Below are positions 52,340 through 60,246 of a stretch of DNA of 64,000 nt, one piece after another. Source of the stretch: Thermoguttaceae bacterium. Its GTDB lineage: Bacteria > Planctomycetota > Planctomycetia > Pirellulales > Thermoguttaceae. The DNA lies in contig JAFRAC010000007.1 in NCBI GenBank assembly GCA_017405595.1, forward strand, positions 310,001 through 374,000, given 5' to 3'. How positions within the stretch are numbered: position 1 is the first letter of the stretch; the number at the start of each line of letters is the position of its first letter. The translations under genes and the position numbers were made by a program. Under the pieces are notes generated by a model, which did no database searches, had not been told where the DNA came from, and was given only the letters and a program-made list of their open reading frames with translations.

Positions 52340-54304
52340 TCATTTTTGCGAGACGCGCCAGTCGAGGATCCGGAGTTCAACCTGATTGCAGTAGTCGTTG
52401 AACGTGACGTGGAACGCGATGTCGAACGTGACGTTTTTGTTCGCCTCGACCAGTTCGTTCATCTGGTCGGCCCAGTCCCCCTGTCCGAAGGCGATGGCGC
52501 GGCGCTCGTCGCGGTACTGCCGGAACTTGGCTGAAAACGTCCGGCCGGCGAAATCCTCTTTTTTCGGGTCGCCGTCGGGACTTTTGATCCGCATCTTCGC
52601 GCCGACCCGGCGGGCGTAACCGACCAGAGAAACACCGTAGGTCACGAAAACCGGCCGGCTGTTCCCTTCGCCGAAGGGGGACATCCGGTCGATTTCGGCG
52701 ACGGTCTGCTGATTGAAGGTCGAAAGCGGGTATTCGCCGTCGATCTTGATTTTCGGAATGTGCGATTGGTCGGCCAGGTGGTTCGAGACGTAATCGCAGA
52801 ACATCTCGCGGAACGGGGTGATGTTCTCCTTAAGGATTCCCAGACCGGCCGCGGCCGCGTGGCCGCCGAACCGGTCGAGATACTCGTGGCAGTACTCGAA
52901 CGCGTCGTACAGGCTGAAGTCGGAATTCGGGATCCCCCGGCCGGAACCGGTTCCGGTGTTGTTCGGCTTGAGCGCGATCATGACCGCGGGACGGTGATAC
53001 CGTTCGGCGATCCGACCCGCGACGATTCCGATCACACCGGGGTGCCAGTCGTGGCTCGCCAGGACAAAGGCGGGCGCGTCCTGATACTCGGCTTCGATGA
53101 CCCGCAGCGCGTCGGACATGATCTTCCGTTCCAGTTTTTGGCGCGTTTCGTTCAGGTTGTTGATGAAGGGAGCCAGTTCGCGGGCGCGGTCGGGCCGGTC
53201 GGTGATCAGCAGCTCGACCCCCAGACTGGCAAGCCCCATCTGCCCCGCCGCGGCAAACCTGTCGGGATTGCTGAAAAGGGATTTGGCGATATCCCAGTTT
53301 TTCGCGTCGAACTCGTCTTTCGTCGATTCGCGGCAGAGAACCTCGCGGCCCGCCGCGTTCAGGCGCGGCGCGATCGAAAAGCCGATATCTTCGCTGGTGA
53401 TCTTTTTGTGGTAGGTGTTGATTCCCGCGATTTCGATCAGGTATTCCAAACCGAGCGGAAGGTATTCCTGCAGGCTTTTCCCCAGCGCGAAACGGACAAT
53501 GGTGCGGTTTTCGCTGAGCAGGGGGACGACATCGGCAATGGTGCCGAGCGCGGCCAGGCCGATCGCGCGGACGAGAAACATCCTCATCCGGTCGCTAACC
53601 TGCTGCTTCCCTTCGGCGGCGGTACCGAGCGCCCAGGCGAGTTTCAGCGCGACAACCGCGCCGCAGATTTCGGGCCAGGGGCACTCCTGATAGCCGGTCT
53701 TGTCGAGACGGGGATGAACGATCGCTTCGACTTCGGGAAGGATCAGCGCTCCCGTTTCGGGGTCGGTTACCGGGGTATGGTGGTCGGTGACAATGAGTTT
53801 TAAACCGAGTTCGCGGACATATTTGGCCTCTTCGACACTCGTGATGCCGCAGTCGACGGTAACGATGAGCTGGGTGCCGTCGGCTTTGAGGCGGTCGATC
53901 GATTCGCGGCTGAGACCGTACCCCTCGTCGAGCCGGTTCGGCACGAAATAGGAAACGCGGCCGCCGACAATCTCGATCGCCTGGACCAGAATCGCGGTGG
54001 CCGTCATGCCGTCGACATCATAATCGCCGTAGACGGTGATCTTGTGGTCGGACCGAATCGCGTCCAGGATGACCTTTGCCGCATCGAGACATCCGGGCAG
54101 TGTTTCGGGCGGATTCAGACCGCGCGCGAGACTGGCCGGAGCGAGAAACGTTTTAACTTCGGCAGGGTCGGTGATCCCGCGGGCATAGAACAGCTGCGCT
54201 ACCAGGGAGGAAATTCCTGCGGCTTTCGCAAGACGCCCAACACGGTCGGGATCGAAGGGACGCGATATCCAAACTTTGGTGTCCTTTGATTTTTTCGCGG
54301 ACAT
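52340..54304 (-). CDS. recJ: Single-stranded-DNA-specific exonuclease RecJ
   Basis: The 654-residue protein has the DHH-family motifs: DYDVDGMTA, DCGITS, the TDHHTP triad, and the DHHA1 domain strand ASHDWHPGVIGIVAGRIAERY with GSGRG. It degrades single-stranded DNA 5' to 3' in recombination and mismatch repair. Length is slightly above E. coli RecJ (577). The start at 54304 (MSAKKSK) is preferred over the upstream in-frame start at 54313. A TTGCAC-N18-TACAAT promoter lies just upstream. Confidence 0.95.
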   Translation of the reverse strand: MSAKKSKDTKVWISRPFDPDRVGRLAKAAGISSLVAQLFYARGITDPAEVKTFLAPASLARGLNPPETLPGCLDAAKVILDAIRSDHKITVYGDYDVDGMTATAILVQAIEIVGGRVSYFVPNRLDEGYGLSRESIDRLKADGTQLIVTVDCGITSVEEAKYVRELGLKLIVTDHHTPVTDPETGALILPEVEAIVHPRLDKTGYQECPWPEICGAVVALKLAWALGTAAEGKQQVSDRMRMFLVRAIGLAALGTIADVVPLLSENRTIVRFALGKSLQEYLPLGLEYLIEIAGINTYHKKITSEDIGFSIAPRLNAAGREVLCRESTKDEFDAKNWDIAKSLFSNPDRFAAAGQMGLASLGVELLITDRPDRARELAPFINNLNETRQKLERKIMSDALRVIEAEYQDAPAFVLASHDWHPGVIGIVAGRIAERYHRPAVMIALKPNNTGTGSGRGIPNSDFSLYDAFEYCHEYLDRFGGHAAAAGLGILKENITPFREMFCDYVSNHLADQSHIPKIKIDGEYPLSTFNQQTVAEIDRMSPFGEGNSRPVFVTYGVSLVGYARRVGAKMRIKSPDGDPKKEDFAGRTFSAKFRQYRDERRAIAFGQGDWADQMNELVEANKNVTFDIAFHVTFNDYCNQVELRILDWRVSQK

Positions 54305-54332
54305 AGCTCGCACCCCGGGGAAGAAACAGTGA

Positions 54333-54362
54333 ATTGTACAGACCTTCAGACCCTCTGTGCAA
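54333..54362 (-). promoter_or_regulatory. Promoter of recJ
   Basis: The minus strand reads TTGCAC, 18 bases, TACAAT, about 30 bases before the start codon. Confidence 0.5.
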
Positions 54363-54470
54363 AAACAGGCACAGGGAAGAACCGATCATGCCGGAGAGAA
54401 CGCCGGCGCTGACGGTCAGAGGGCTGAAACGCCCCGCGCCGCCGTAGAAAGGGCGGCGCCGAAAGACAAT

Positions 54471-54641
54471 TTACTTTTTCTTCTCGACATGGAGGGTGTG
54501 CTTGCGCAGGCGGGGCGAATATTTGCTGAGCTTCAGCTTTTCGCCGCCCGGCTTCCGGCGGACGATGTAGTTGTAATCGCCGGTTTCTTCACAAACGAGA
54601 TAAACGGTTTCGGCTTTTTTCTTGTTTCTTTTTCCAGCCAT
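54471..54641 (-). CDS. rpmG: 50S ribosomal protein L33
   Basis: A 56-residue frame translates as [20 protein letters not shown], then [10 protein letters not shown] and [20 protein letters not shown]. The [11 protein letters not shown] segment is characteristic of L33. Only one Cys is present (Cys17), so this is the form without the CxxC...CxxC zinc ribbon. The gene lies between recJ and the divergent squalene-cyclase-repeat gene. A GC hairpin downstream (about 54436-54461) may end the transcript. Confidence 0.9.
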   Translation of the reverse strand: MAGKRNKKKAETVYLVCEETGDYNYIVRRKPGGEKLKLSKYSPRLRKHTLHVEKKK

Positions 54642-54766
54642 GGTGCAACCTGTTTCTGTAAAAAACGTTTATTTAATCAACTCGTGCAACTTTTTCGTTT
54701 GGGTCGGGGGCAGGAGGGGGCCCCGAAAAAGGGGGCGGAAAGGGCGGAAAATGGGAGCCGTCCTTA

Positions 54767-54794
54767 TTGCCAACTGCCGAACCGCTATTATAAT
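54767..54794 (+). promoter_or_regulatory. Promoter of the squalene-cyclase-repeat gene
   Basis: TTGCCA and a perfect TATAAT are separated by 16 bases; the start codon is about 75 bases downstream. Confidence 0.6.
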
Positions 54795-54868
54795 GGATTC
54801 CGGGTGGTTGAGAATAGGGGGAGACGCTTAAATTTTCAGGAAAACAGAAGACGAAACGGTTCGTAAAA

Positions 54869-56470
54869 GTGGCTTCATCAGACCGACTCCGCCCGGAAAG
54901 TGAGAATCCCCGGACAGGGAAACCGAAAACGCAGGACGGGGTGTCCGAACAGGCCGGCGCGGCTCTTGCCGGGCTCGACGCCGACTTTAACCCCGCTCTC
55001 GACCGGATCCTCGAAGAGCACGACGTTGTCGACCGGCTCAAAACGCTCCCGATCTGGCTGATCGCGTTCGGAATCCAGGCCGCCATCCTCGTCGCCTTGG
55101 CCCTGATCAGCATGGGGGATAAAAACAAAGACAAACTGGCGATCAACTCCCAGATGGAAGAGAACGAGTCGCTCGACATGGACGATCTCGACGACGATTC
55201 CCTCGATATCGCCGATTTCGATATTGATGTCGAAGAGACGCCAGAAACGGTCGAAACGCCGGCGATGAACTTCGCCAATGTCGAAACGGCGCCCGACCTG
55301 AGCCTTTCCGACGCCTACGAAGTCGAGCAGACCGAAATCGTCCAGCCGGTTCAGACGATCCCGATGGCCGGGGCGCTCGAAGGGCGCCTGATCGGAAAGG
55401 GCCAGCTCCTGAAATCGGGGGGCGGGAACGAGGCGAGCGAACGCGCGGTCAAGGCGGCGCTCAAGTGGATTGCCGACCACCAGCTCCCCGACGGAAGCTG
55501 GTCGTTCCAGAACGCCGGGGCCGACGGCGGCCGGATGGAAGCCAATAACGCCGCCACGGCAATGGCGATTCTCCCCTTCCTGGGGGCGGGGAACACCCCT
55601 TCCAAGGGGGAATACAAAGCCGTGGTTGCGCGGGGGATCGAGTTTCTCCTGACCAACGGCACGCGGTCGGGGAACGGGTACGACCTGCGCGATTTGGGGA
55701 AAGACGAACGGAGCGACAGCGGCCGGATGTACTCCCACGGGCTTGCCGCGATTGCCCTGTGCGAGGCCACGGCGATGGGGGCCGATGAGCACGACAAGCG
55801 GTATCAGGCGCTTCGCGGAACTGCTCAGCAGGCGGTCGCTTTTATCCAATACGCTCAGGATCCGACGATGGGGGGGTGGCGTTACGTTCCCCAGGAACAG
55901 CCGGGCGATACGTCGGTGACGGGGTGGCAGGTCATGGCGCTCAAAAGCGGGAGTATGGGGGGGCTTTCGGTTGACCCGATGGTCATGAAAAAAGCGATCA
56001 ACTTCCTTGCGAACCAGGTCGCAACCGACGGCGGCGCCCGATACGGCTATCAGGACAGCCACGGGTCCGACGCCACCACCGCGATCGGCCTGCTCTGCCG
56101 CCTCTATCTGGACTGGGATCCGAAAAACCCGAATATTCTGCGGGGCGCCGACTATCTCCTGCAGAAGGGGCCCAACTTCAAGAACGCCTACTACGTCTAC
56201 TACGCGACCCAGGTCCTCCACCATATCGGCGGTGAGCGGTGGAAAGAGTGGAACAGCCAGGTCCGCGACAAGCTGATCAACAGTCAGGTTCAGAGCGGCG
56301 AAGACGCCGGAAGCTGGTCTCCGAGCGAAGACTCCTACCGCGGCGAGGCGGGAAGACTTTACGTGACGAGTCTTTTCTGTATGACACTCGAGGTCTACTA
56401 CCGGCATATGCCTCTCTACGCCCAAACGCAGTACGGCGACGCCGAGACCGAGGATTTTCCCCTAGACTAG
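54869..56470 (+). CDS. Membrane-anchored prenyltransferase/squalene-oxidase-repeat protein
   Basis: The 533-residue product (GTG start) has one membrane segment (IWLIAFGIQAAILVALALISM, residues 62-82), a very acidic linker (DMDDLDDDSLDIADFDIDVEE) and then alpha/alpha-barrel repeats of the squalene-cyclase type from about residue 185 (ALKWIADHQLPDGSWSF, AIALCEATAMG, GGWRYVPQEQPGDTSVTGWQVMAL). The DCTAE or DxDD acid of true cyclases is not apparent, so a binding or non-cyclase role is likely. Such proteins are common in planctomycetes without a known function. It lies upstream of the Rieske operon, which has its own promoter. Confidence 0.8.
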   Translation: MASSDRLRPESENPRTGKPKTQDGVSEQAGAALAGLDADFNPALDRILEEHDVVDRLKTLPIWLIAFGIQAAILVALALISMGDKNKDKLAINSQMEENESLDMDDLDDDSLDIADFDIDVEETPETVETPAMNFANVETAPDLSLSDAYEVEQTEIVQPVQTIPMAGALEGRLIGKGQLLKSGGGNEASERAVKAALKWIADHQLPDGSWSFQNAGADGGRMEANNAATAMAILPFLGAGNTPSKGEYKAVVARGIEFLLTNGTRSGNGYDLRDLGKDERSDSGRMYSHGLAAIALCEATAMGADEHDKRYQALRGTAQQAVAFIQYAQDPTMGGWRYVPQEQPGDTSVTGWQVMALKSGSMGGLSVDPMVMKKAINFLANQVATDGGARYGYQDSHGSDATTAIGLLCRLYLDWDPKNPNILRGADYLLQKGPNFKNAYYVYYATQVLHHIGGERWKEWNSQVRDKLINSQVQSGEDAGSWSPSEDSYRGEAGRLYVTSLFCMTLEVYYRHMPLYAQTQYGDAETEDFPLD

Positions 56471-56492
56471 CCGCCGTTTTCCGTTACAATAA
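56465..56492 (+). promoter_or_regulatory. Promoter of the Rieske/cytochrome b operon
   Basis: TAGACT and TACAAT are 16 bases apart and begin within the preceding stop codon. The GTTTTCCGTTACAAT stretch almost repeats that at 20765-20779. Confidence 0.5.
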
Positions 56493-56613
56493 GCCCAAGG
56501 GGCATCCGTTGATTCAGGGGAGGGGTTCCCCCGAAAGATTCACAAGAAGCCGTTACCGGCACAGAGATGATTTACCCGGCCTTTTTCGCGAGGGCCATAC
56601 GAAGGAGTGCGCA

Positions 56614-57213
56614 ATGGAGAATTATGCGGAAAACCGCCAAGATCATCCCGGGCAGGATTCCGAAGAACAGCGGGAGGATCGCCGTCATTTTGTCAAGTCG
56701 GCTCTGGCCGTCGGGCTCGGCGCGGCCTGCGCCGCGGTTCCGGTCTACGGCGGAGCGCGAATGGCGCTCTACCCTCTCCAGCAGACGGGGCTTTCCGGCA
56801 AAGAGTATCAGCTGACCACCCTGGCGAACCTCGACGAAACACCCCGCCTCTACTCGGTGACCGACACGGTTGCCGACGCCTGGGTCTCTTCCCCGAATCA
56901 GCCGATCGGCAACGTCTATATCCGCAAGACGGCCGAAGGTGAAGTTCAGGCGTTCCAGGCGGTCTGTCCGCATGCCGGCTGCCGCATCAAGGTCGATAAA
57001 CAGAAAGACGCCGAGTCGGGCGACGAGGTCACCCTCTTCTTCTGCCCCTGCCACGGCGACGTCTTCTCGCTCGACGGCGAACGCGTCAGCCCCGAAACCT
57101 CGAAATCGGCCCGTTCGATGGACTCGCTCGAAACCCGGGTCGACGAAGAAGGGCGCGTTTTCGTCAAGTTTCAGAACTTCCGGCTCGGCTGTGCCGAAAA
57201 GAGCCCCGTCTAA
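56614..57213 (+). CDS. Rieske iron-sulfur protein of a cytochrome bc complex
   Basis: The 199-residue protein has a twin-arginine-type signal anchor (DRRHFVKSALAVGLGAACAAV) and the 2Fe-2S ligands in CPHAGC and CPCHGD, with the disulfide cysteines in the same loops. It would accept an electron from quinol at the Qo site. GAAGGAG precedes the ATG. It lies 69 bases before the cytochrome b/c fusion gene. The family context is clear; the unusual feature is its partner. Confidence 0.93.
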   Translation: MENYAENRQDHPGQDSEEQREDRRHFVKSALAVGLGAACAAVPVYGGARMALYPLQQTGLSGKEYQLTTLANLDETPRLYSVTDTVADAWVSSPNQPIGNVYIRKTAEGEVQAFQAVCPHAGCRIKVDKQKDAESGDEVTLFFCPCHGDVFSLDGERVSPETSKSARSMDSLETRVDEEGRVFVKFQNFRLGCAEKSPV

Positions 57214-57282
57214 ACCGTTTAAGGAGTTTTGGCGTTCCCGTTTTTCCCGTTAAAAATCAACTTCGACGAAAGAGATCATACA

Positions 57283-59799
57283 ATGAACCCGTTCTTGAAA
57301 TGGCTTGACGAGCGGACCGGTTTTGTTTCCCTCTGCAAAAAGATTGCGGGCTGGCAGGTGCCGGCCAGCAAATGCTTCTGCCGCTGGCTCCCCTCGGCGA
57401 TTGTTTTCGCGTTCATCATTCAGGGGATTACCGGGCTTTTCCTCTGGGCGTTCTATTCGCCGAGCGCGCAGACGGCCTGGGAGTCGGTCTGGTATGTCCA
57501 GTACCAGCTCCCGTTCGGCTGGCTGGTCCGCGGAATCCACCATTATTCGGCGCAGGTGCTGGTCGCCATGCTCGGGCTTTACGTCCTGGGCCTGGTTCTG
57601 CACGGCGCATACCGCCGTCCCCGCGAGTTCGTCTATTGGGGCGCGCTGACGATGCTCCTCTTTTCGCTAGCGAGCTGTCTGACGGGCGACCTTCTGATGT
57701 GGTCCCTTTCCGGCTATTTCGCGACGATCACGCGTGTTTCGTTCCTGCAGCTGCTTCCGTGGGTCGGCCTTCCCCTCTATAAGCTGGTCGCGGGCGGGCC
57801 GGATCCGGCATTCGGCACGCTGACCCTCACGCGGTTCACCGTTCTTCACATCGCCGTTTTCGGCGGCGGGGGAATGGCGCTGATGTGCCTCTGGAAGTGG
57901 TTTGATTTCCGTTCCCGCCCCCTTTCGGCCGCGAAAGGCTGTCCGCACCCGTGCGCCCTGGCCTGCGCCGAAACGAAAAAGCGCACCCTTTGGGGATGGG
58001 AAATCCTCGGCGCGGCGTTTTCGTGCGCGGTCTTCTTTGCCGTCGTTCTTCTGCTGGTCTTCCAGCATTCGCTCACGAAAGAGATGATCGCCGGCCGCGC
58101 GCCGACCCTGCCGGCCGAAGCCTATCTGGGCGCCGAACTGACGAGTCCCGCCGATCCGGGCGGTTCGTACGATGCCGCGCGCCCCGAATGGTCGTTCCGC
58201 GCCTTGTATTACGAATCGAAGCTGCCGGTCTTCTCGAAGATCGGAATGATCTACGCCATCTTTGTCGTTCCGCCGATTCTGCTCGGCTTCTTCTATCTCC
58301 TTCCGATTCTCGGCCGGGTGAAATTCCTGCACTATCTCTGCGTTCTGGCGGTTGCCGCTCTGGCGGTTGTCTTCGGCCTCTTCACCTATTGGTCCTACGA
58401 AGACGACTACAAAAATCCGGAACACGCCCCGGCGTTTCTCGCCTCGAAAGCGAGCGCCGAGGTTCTCCGTCAGCGGGCGGTTGAGCTTTGCGCCGCGCCT
58501 TCGGGCATTCCGCAGACCGGGGCCCTTTCGCTGCTCAATAACGACCCGTTTATCCAGGGTCCGAAACTCTTTGCCCAGCATTGCGCCAGCTGCCACCGGT
58601 TCGAGCCGTTCGGCGAACTTGCCGAAACTGCCGACTTCGCGCCGATCGAGTGCAAAGAGCCGACCGCGCCGAACCTCTATCGGAGCGTTTCCCGGGAGTG
58701 GATCAGCGGCTATATGAATGTCGAGAAACTCCTTTCGGCGGACTATTTCGGCGCGACAACCTCCTTCGGCGAAAAGGGGTCGATGGTCACCTACATGAAA
58801 GGGCGCGTGCAGGGGGGGCAGTTTGATAAGGCCGGCAACTTTATGCTGAACGACTCGAACGGCCTGATCAGCGCTGTGATCGCCGCCGACGGTTCGCCGG
58901 CTCTCGATATTCTGACCGAAGCTTTCACCGAGATTTCCGAAGACGAAGATGCGCTGGCCGCGCTTGCCGAAGGGGACGTGACCCTTCTGAAAGAAAAAAT
59001 CGCCGAAAAGTGTGAAGACGAATCGATTCTCGAGTCGCTCGACCCGGCGCTTCCCGTCCCGGTTCTGACCGCGCTCAAAGAAGTTCTTCTGCAAATGCCC
59101 GACGACGAAACCTATCAGGAGATTCTGGCCGACGAAGAGAACCTCGAAATGCTTGCCGGCGATGTCGATTCTTTCCTGACCGATGTCTATCTTGCGCAGC
59201 TGAACGGCAGCGACGAACCGATCCCCGCCGGCGAGACGGCTTACATCGACCGGATTCGGGAAGGTATCGTGGCCGCGTGCGGCGAGGTCGCCGCGATTCT
59301 CTACGACGAGTCGCAGCTCGACTCGGTCCGCGAGGGGAGCAAACGTTCCTTCGACGGACTCGACGAAAGCGCGATTGCCTCGATGGAATTTATGGGATGC
59401 ATCGATTGTCATCCCTTCTACGGACACGAAAAGAGCGATCACGCCTGCGATCTGCGCGGGTACATGTCGAAGGAATGGCTCAAGGGGTTCATTGCCGATC
59501 CGACCGACGTCAAGTATTACGGCAAGCATAACGACCGCATGCCGGCGTATCACCCCGCCGAGGGGGACGCCCTGATGTCGGAAAGCGAAATCGAGATGCT
59601 CGCCGACTGGATGCACGGCGCCTGGTACCGCGCGCCGAAGGTTGAAAACCAGACGCTTCTCGGCCGCGACAACGAGCTGTTCCCCGGCGTGCGGCTCCAG
59701 TCTGAAGACAGCGGCGAATCGGTCTCGTGTCCCGATTCCTCTTCCTGCGGCCTTCCGGCCGAGGGGGACCCCGCCGGGCCGTCCGGCGAAGGAGAATAA
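57283..59799 (+). CDS. Cytochrome b / di-haem cytochrome c fusion of a bc-type complex; haem bH ligands missing
   Basis: The 838-residue protein starts with a cytochrome b domain: first helices with GITGLFLWAFY, second-helix RGIHHYSAQVLVAM, fourth-helix TLTRFTVLHIAVF and a Qo segment PEWS (301-304, usually PEWY). His86 and His189 keep the haem bL site. By alignment from memory the second ligand of helix two is Tyr100 and that of helix four is Trp204, so the haem bH site lacks histidines. The C-terminal part has two c-haem motifs, CASCH (434-438) and CIDCH (706-710), with a likely axial Met753 in NDRMPAY. Between them lies a 170-residue acidic helical insert. The b-to-c fusion is typical of planctomycete bc complexes. 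Only a weak AGAG precedes the start. Confidence 0.9.
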   Translation: MNPFLKWLDERTGFVSLCKKIAGWQVPASKCFCRWLPSAIVFAFIIQGITGLFLWAFYSPSAQTAWESVWYVQYQLPFGWLVRGIHHYSAQVLVAMLGLYVLGLVLHGAYRRPREFVYWGALTMLLFSLASCLTGDLLMWSLSGYFATITRVSFLQLLPWVGLPLYKLVAGGPDPAFGTLTLTRFTVLHIAVFGGGGMALMCLWKWFDFRSRPLSAAKGCPHPCALACAETKKRTLWGWEILGAAFSCAVFFAVVLLLVFQHSLTKEMIAGRAPTLPAEAYLGAELTSPADPGGSYDAARPEWSFRALYYESKLPVFSKIGMIYAIFVVPPILLGFFYLLPILGRVKFLHYLCVLAVAALAVVFGLFTYWSYEDDYKNPEHAPAFLASKASAEVLRQRAVELCAAPSGIPQTGALSLLNNDPFIQGPKLFAQHCASCHRFEPFGELAETADFAPIECKEPTAPNLYRSVSREWISGYMNVEKLLSADYFGATTSFGEKGSMVTYMKGRVQGGQFDKAGNFMLNDSNGLISAVIAADGSPALDILTEAFTEISEDEDALAALAEGDVTLLKEKIAEKCEDESILESLDPALPVPVLTALKEVLLQMPDDETYQEILADEENLEMLAGDVDSFLTDVYLAQLNGSDEPIPAGETAYIDRIREGIVAACGEVAAILYDESQLDSVREGSKRSFDGLDESAIASMEFMGCIDCHPFYGHEKSDHACDLRGYMSKEWLKGFIADPTDVKYYGKHNDRMPAYHPAEGDALMSESEIEMLADWMHGAWYRAPKVENQTLLGRDNELFPGVRLQSEDSGESVSCPDSSSCGLPAEGDPAGPSGEGE

Positions 59800-59928
59800 A
59801 CGCCGTTCCGCAGAGAGCGGCGCCGTCGAATTTCGGACGGGTGTTCCCGTCCTCGAAGCGGAGAGGTTCCGTGACGAATCTCTCCCGCTTATTTTTACAT
59901 GCACCTCTGTTACAAAAAGGAGTCCTTG

Positions 59929-60243
59929 ATGGCCGCCAGTAAAACGAAACAGGAACAGGAAGTCCCCGCGCGCAAACCGATCGAAGTCGATGATTCCGAC
60001 GTTCTGGCCACCTACGCGAATTTCTGCCGTGTGACCGCGACGCCCGAAGAGCTGATCGTCGATTTCGGTTTGAATCCGAAACCGATGGGGGCTCCCGAAG
60101 TGCCGGTCGAGGTTTCGGATCGGATTGTTCTCAACTTTTTCACTGCGAAACGCCTTCTCCATGCCCTGAATATGACGATTCAGCGGCACGAAGCCGCGTT
60201 CGGACCGATCGAAGTCGATGTTCAGAAAAGGGTCAAAGGCTAA
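59929..60243 (+). CDS. DUF3467-like protein
   Basis: The 104-residue protein matches the DUF3467 pattern: ATYANFCRVTATPEELIVDFGLNP, then RIVLNFFTAKRLLHALNMTIQRHEAAFG. The function is unknown; members are small and soluble. AAAAGGAG precedes the ATG. Only three bases separate it from the sodium:solute symporter, so the two are co-translated and may work together, although the link is inferred from spacing alone. Confidence 0.8.
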   Translation: MAASKTKQEQEVPARKPIEVDDSDVLATYANFCRVTATPEELIVDFGLNPKPMGAPEVPVEVSDRIVLNFFTAKRLLHALNMTIQRHEAAFGPIEVDVQKRVKG

Positions 60244-60246
60244 ACC

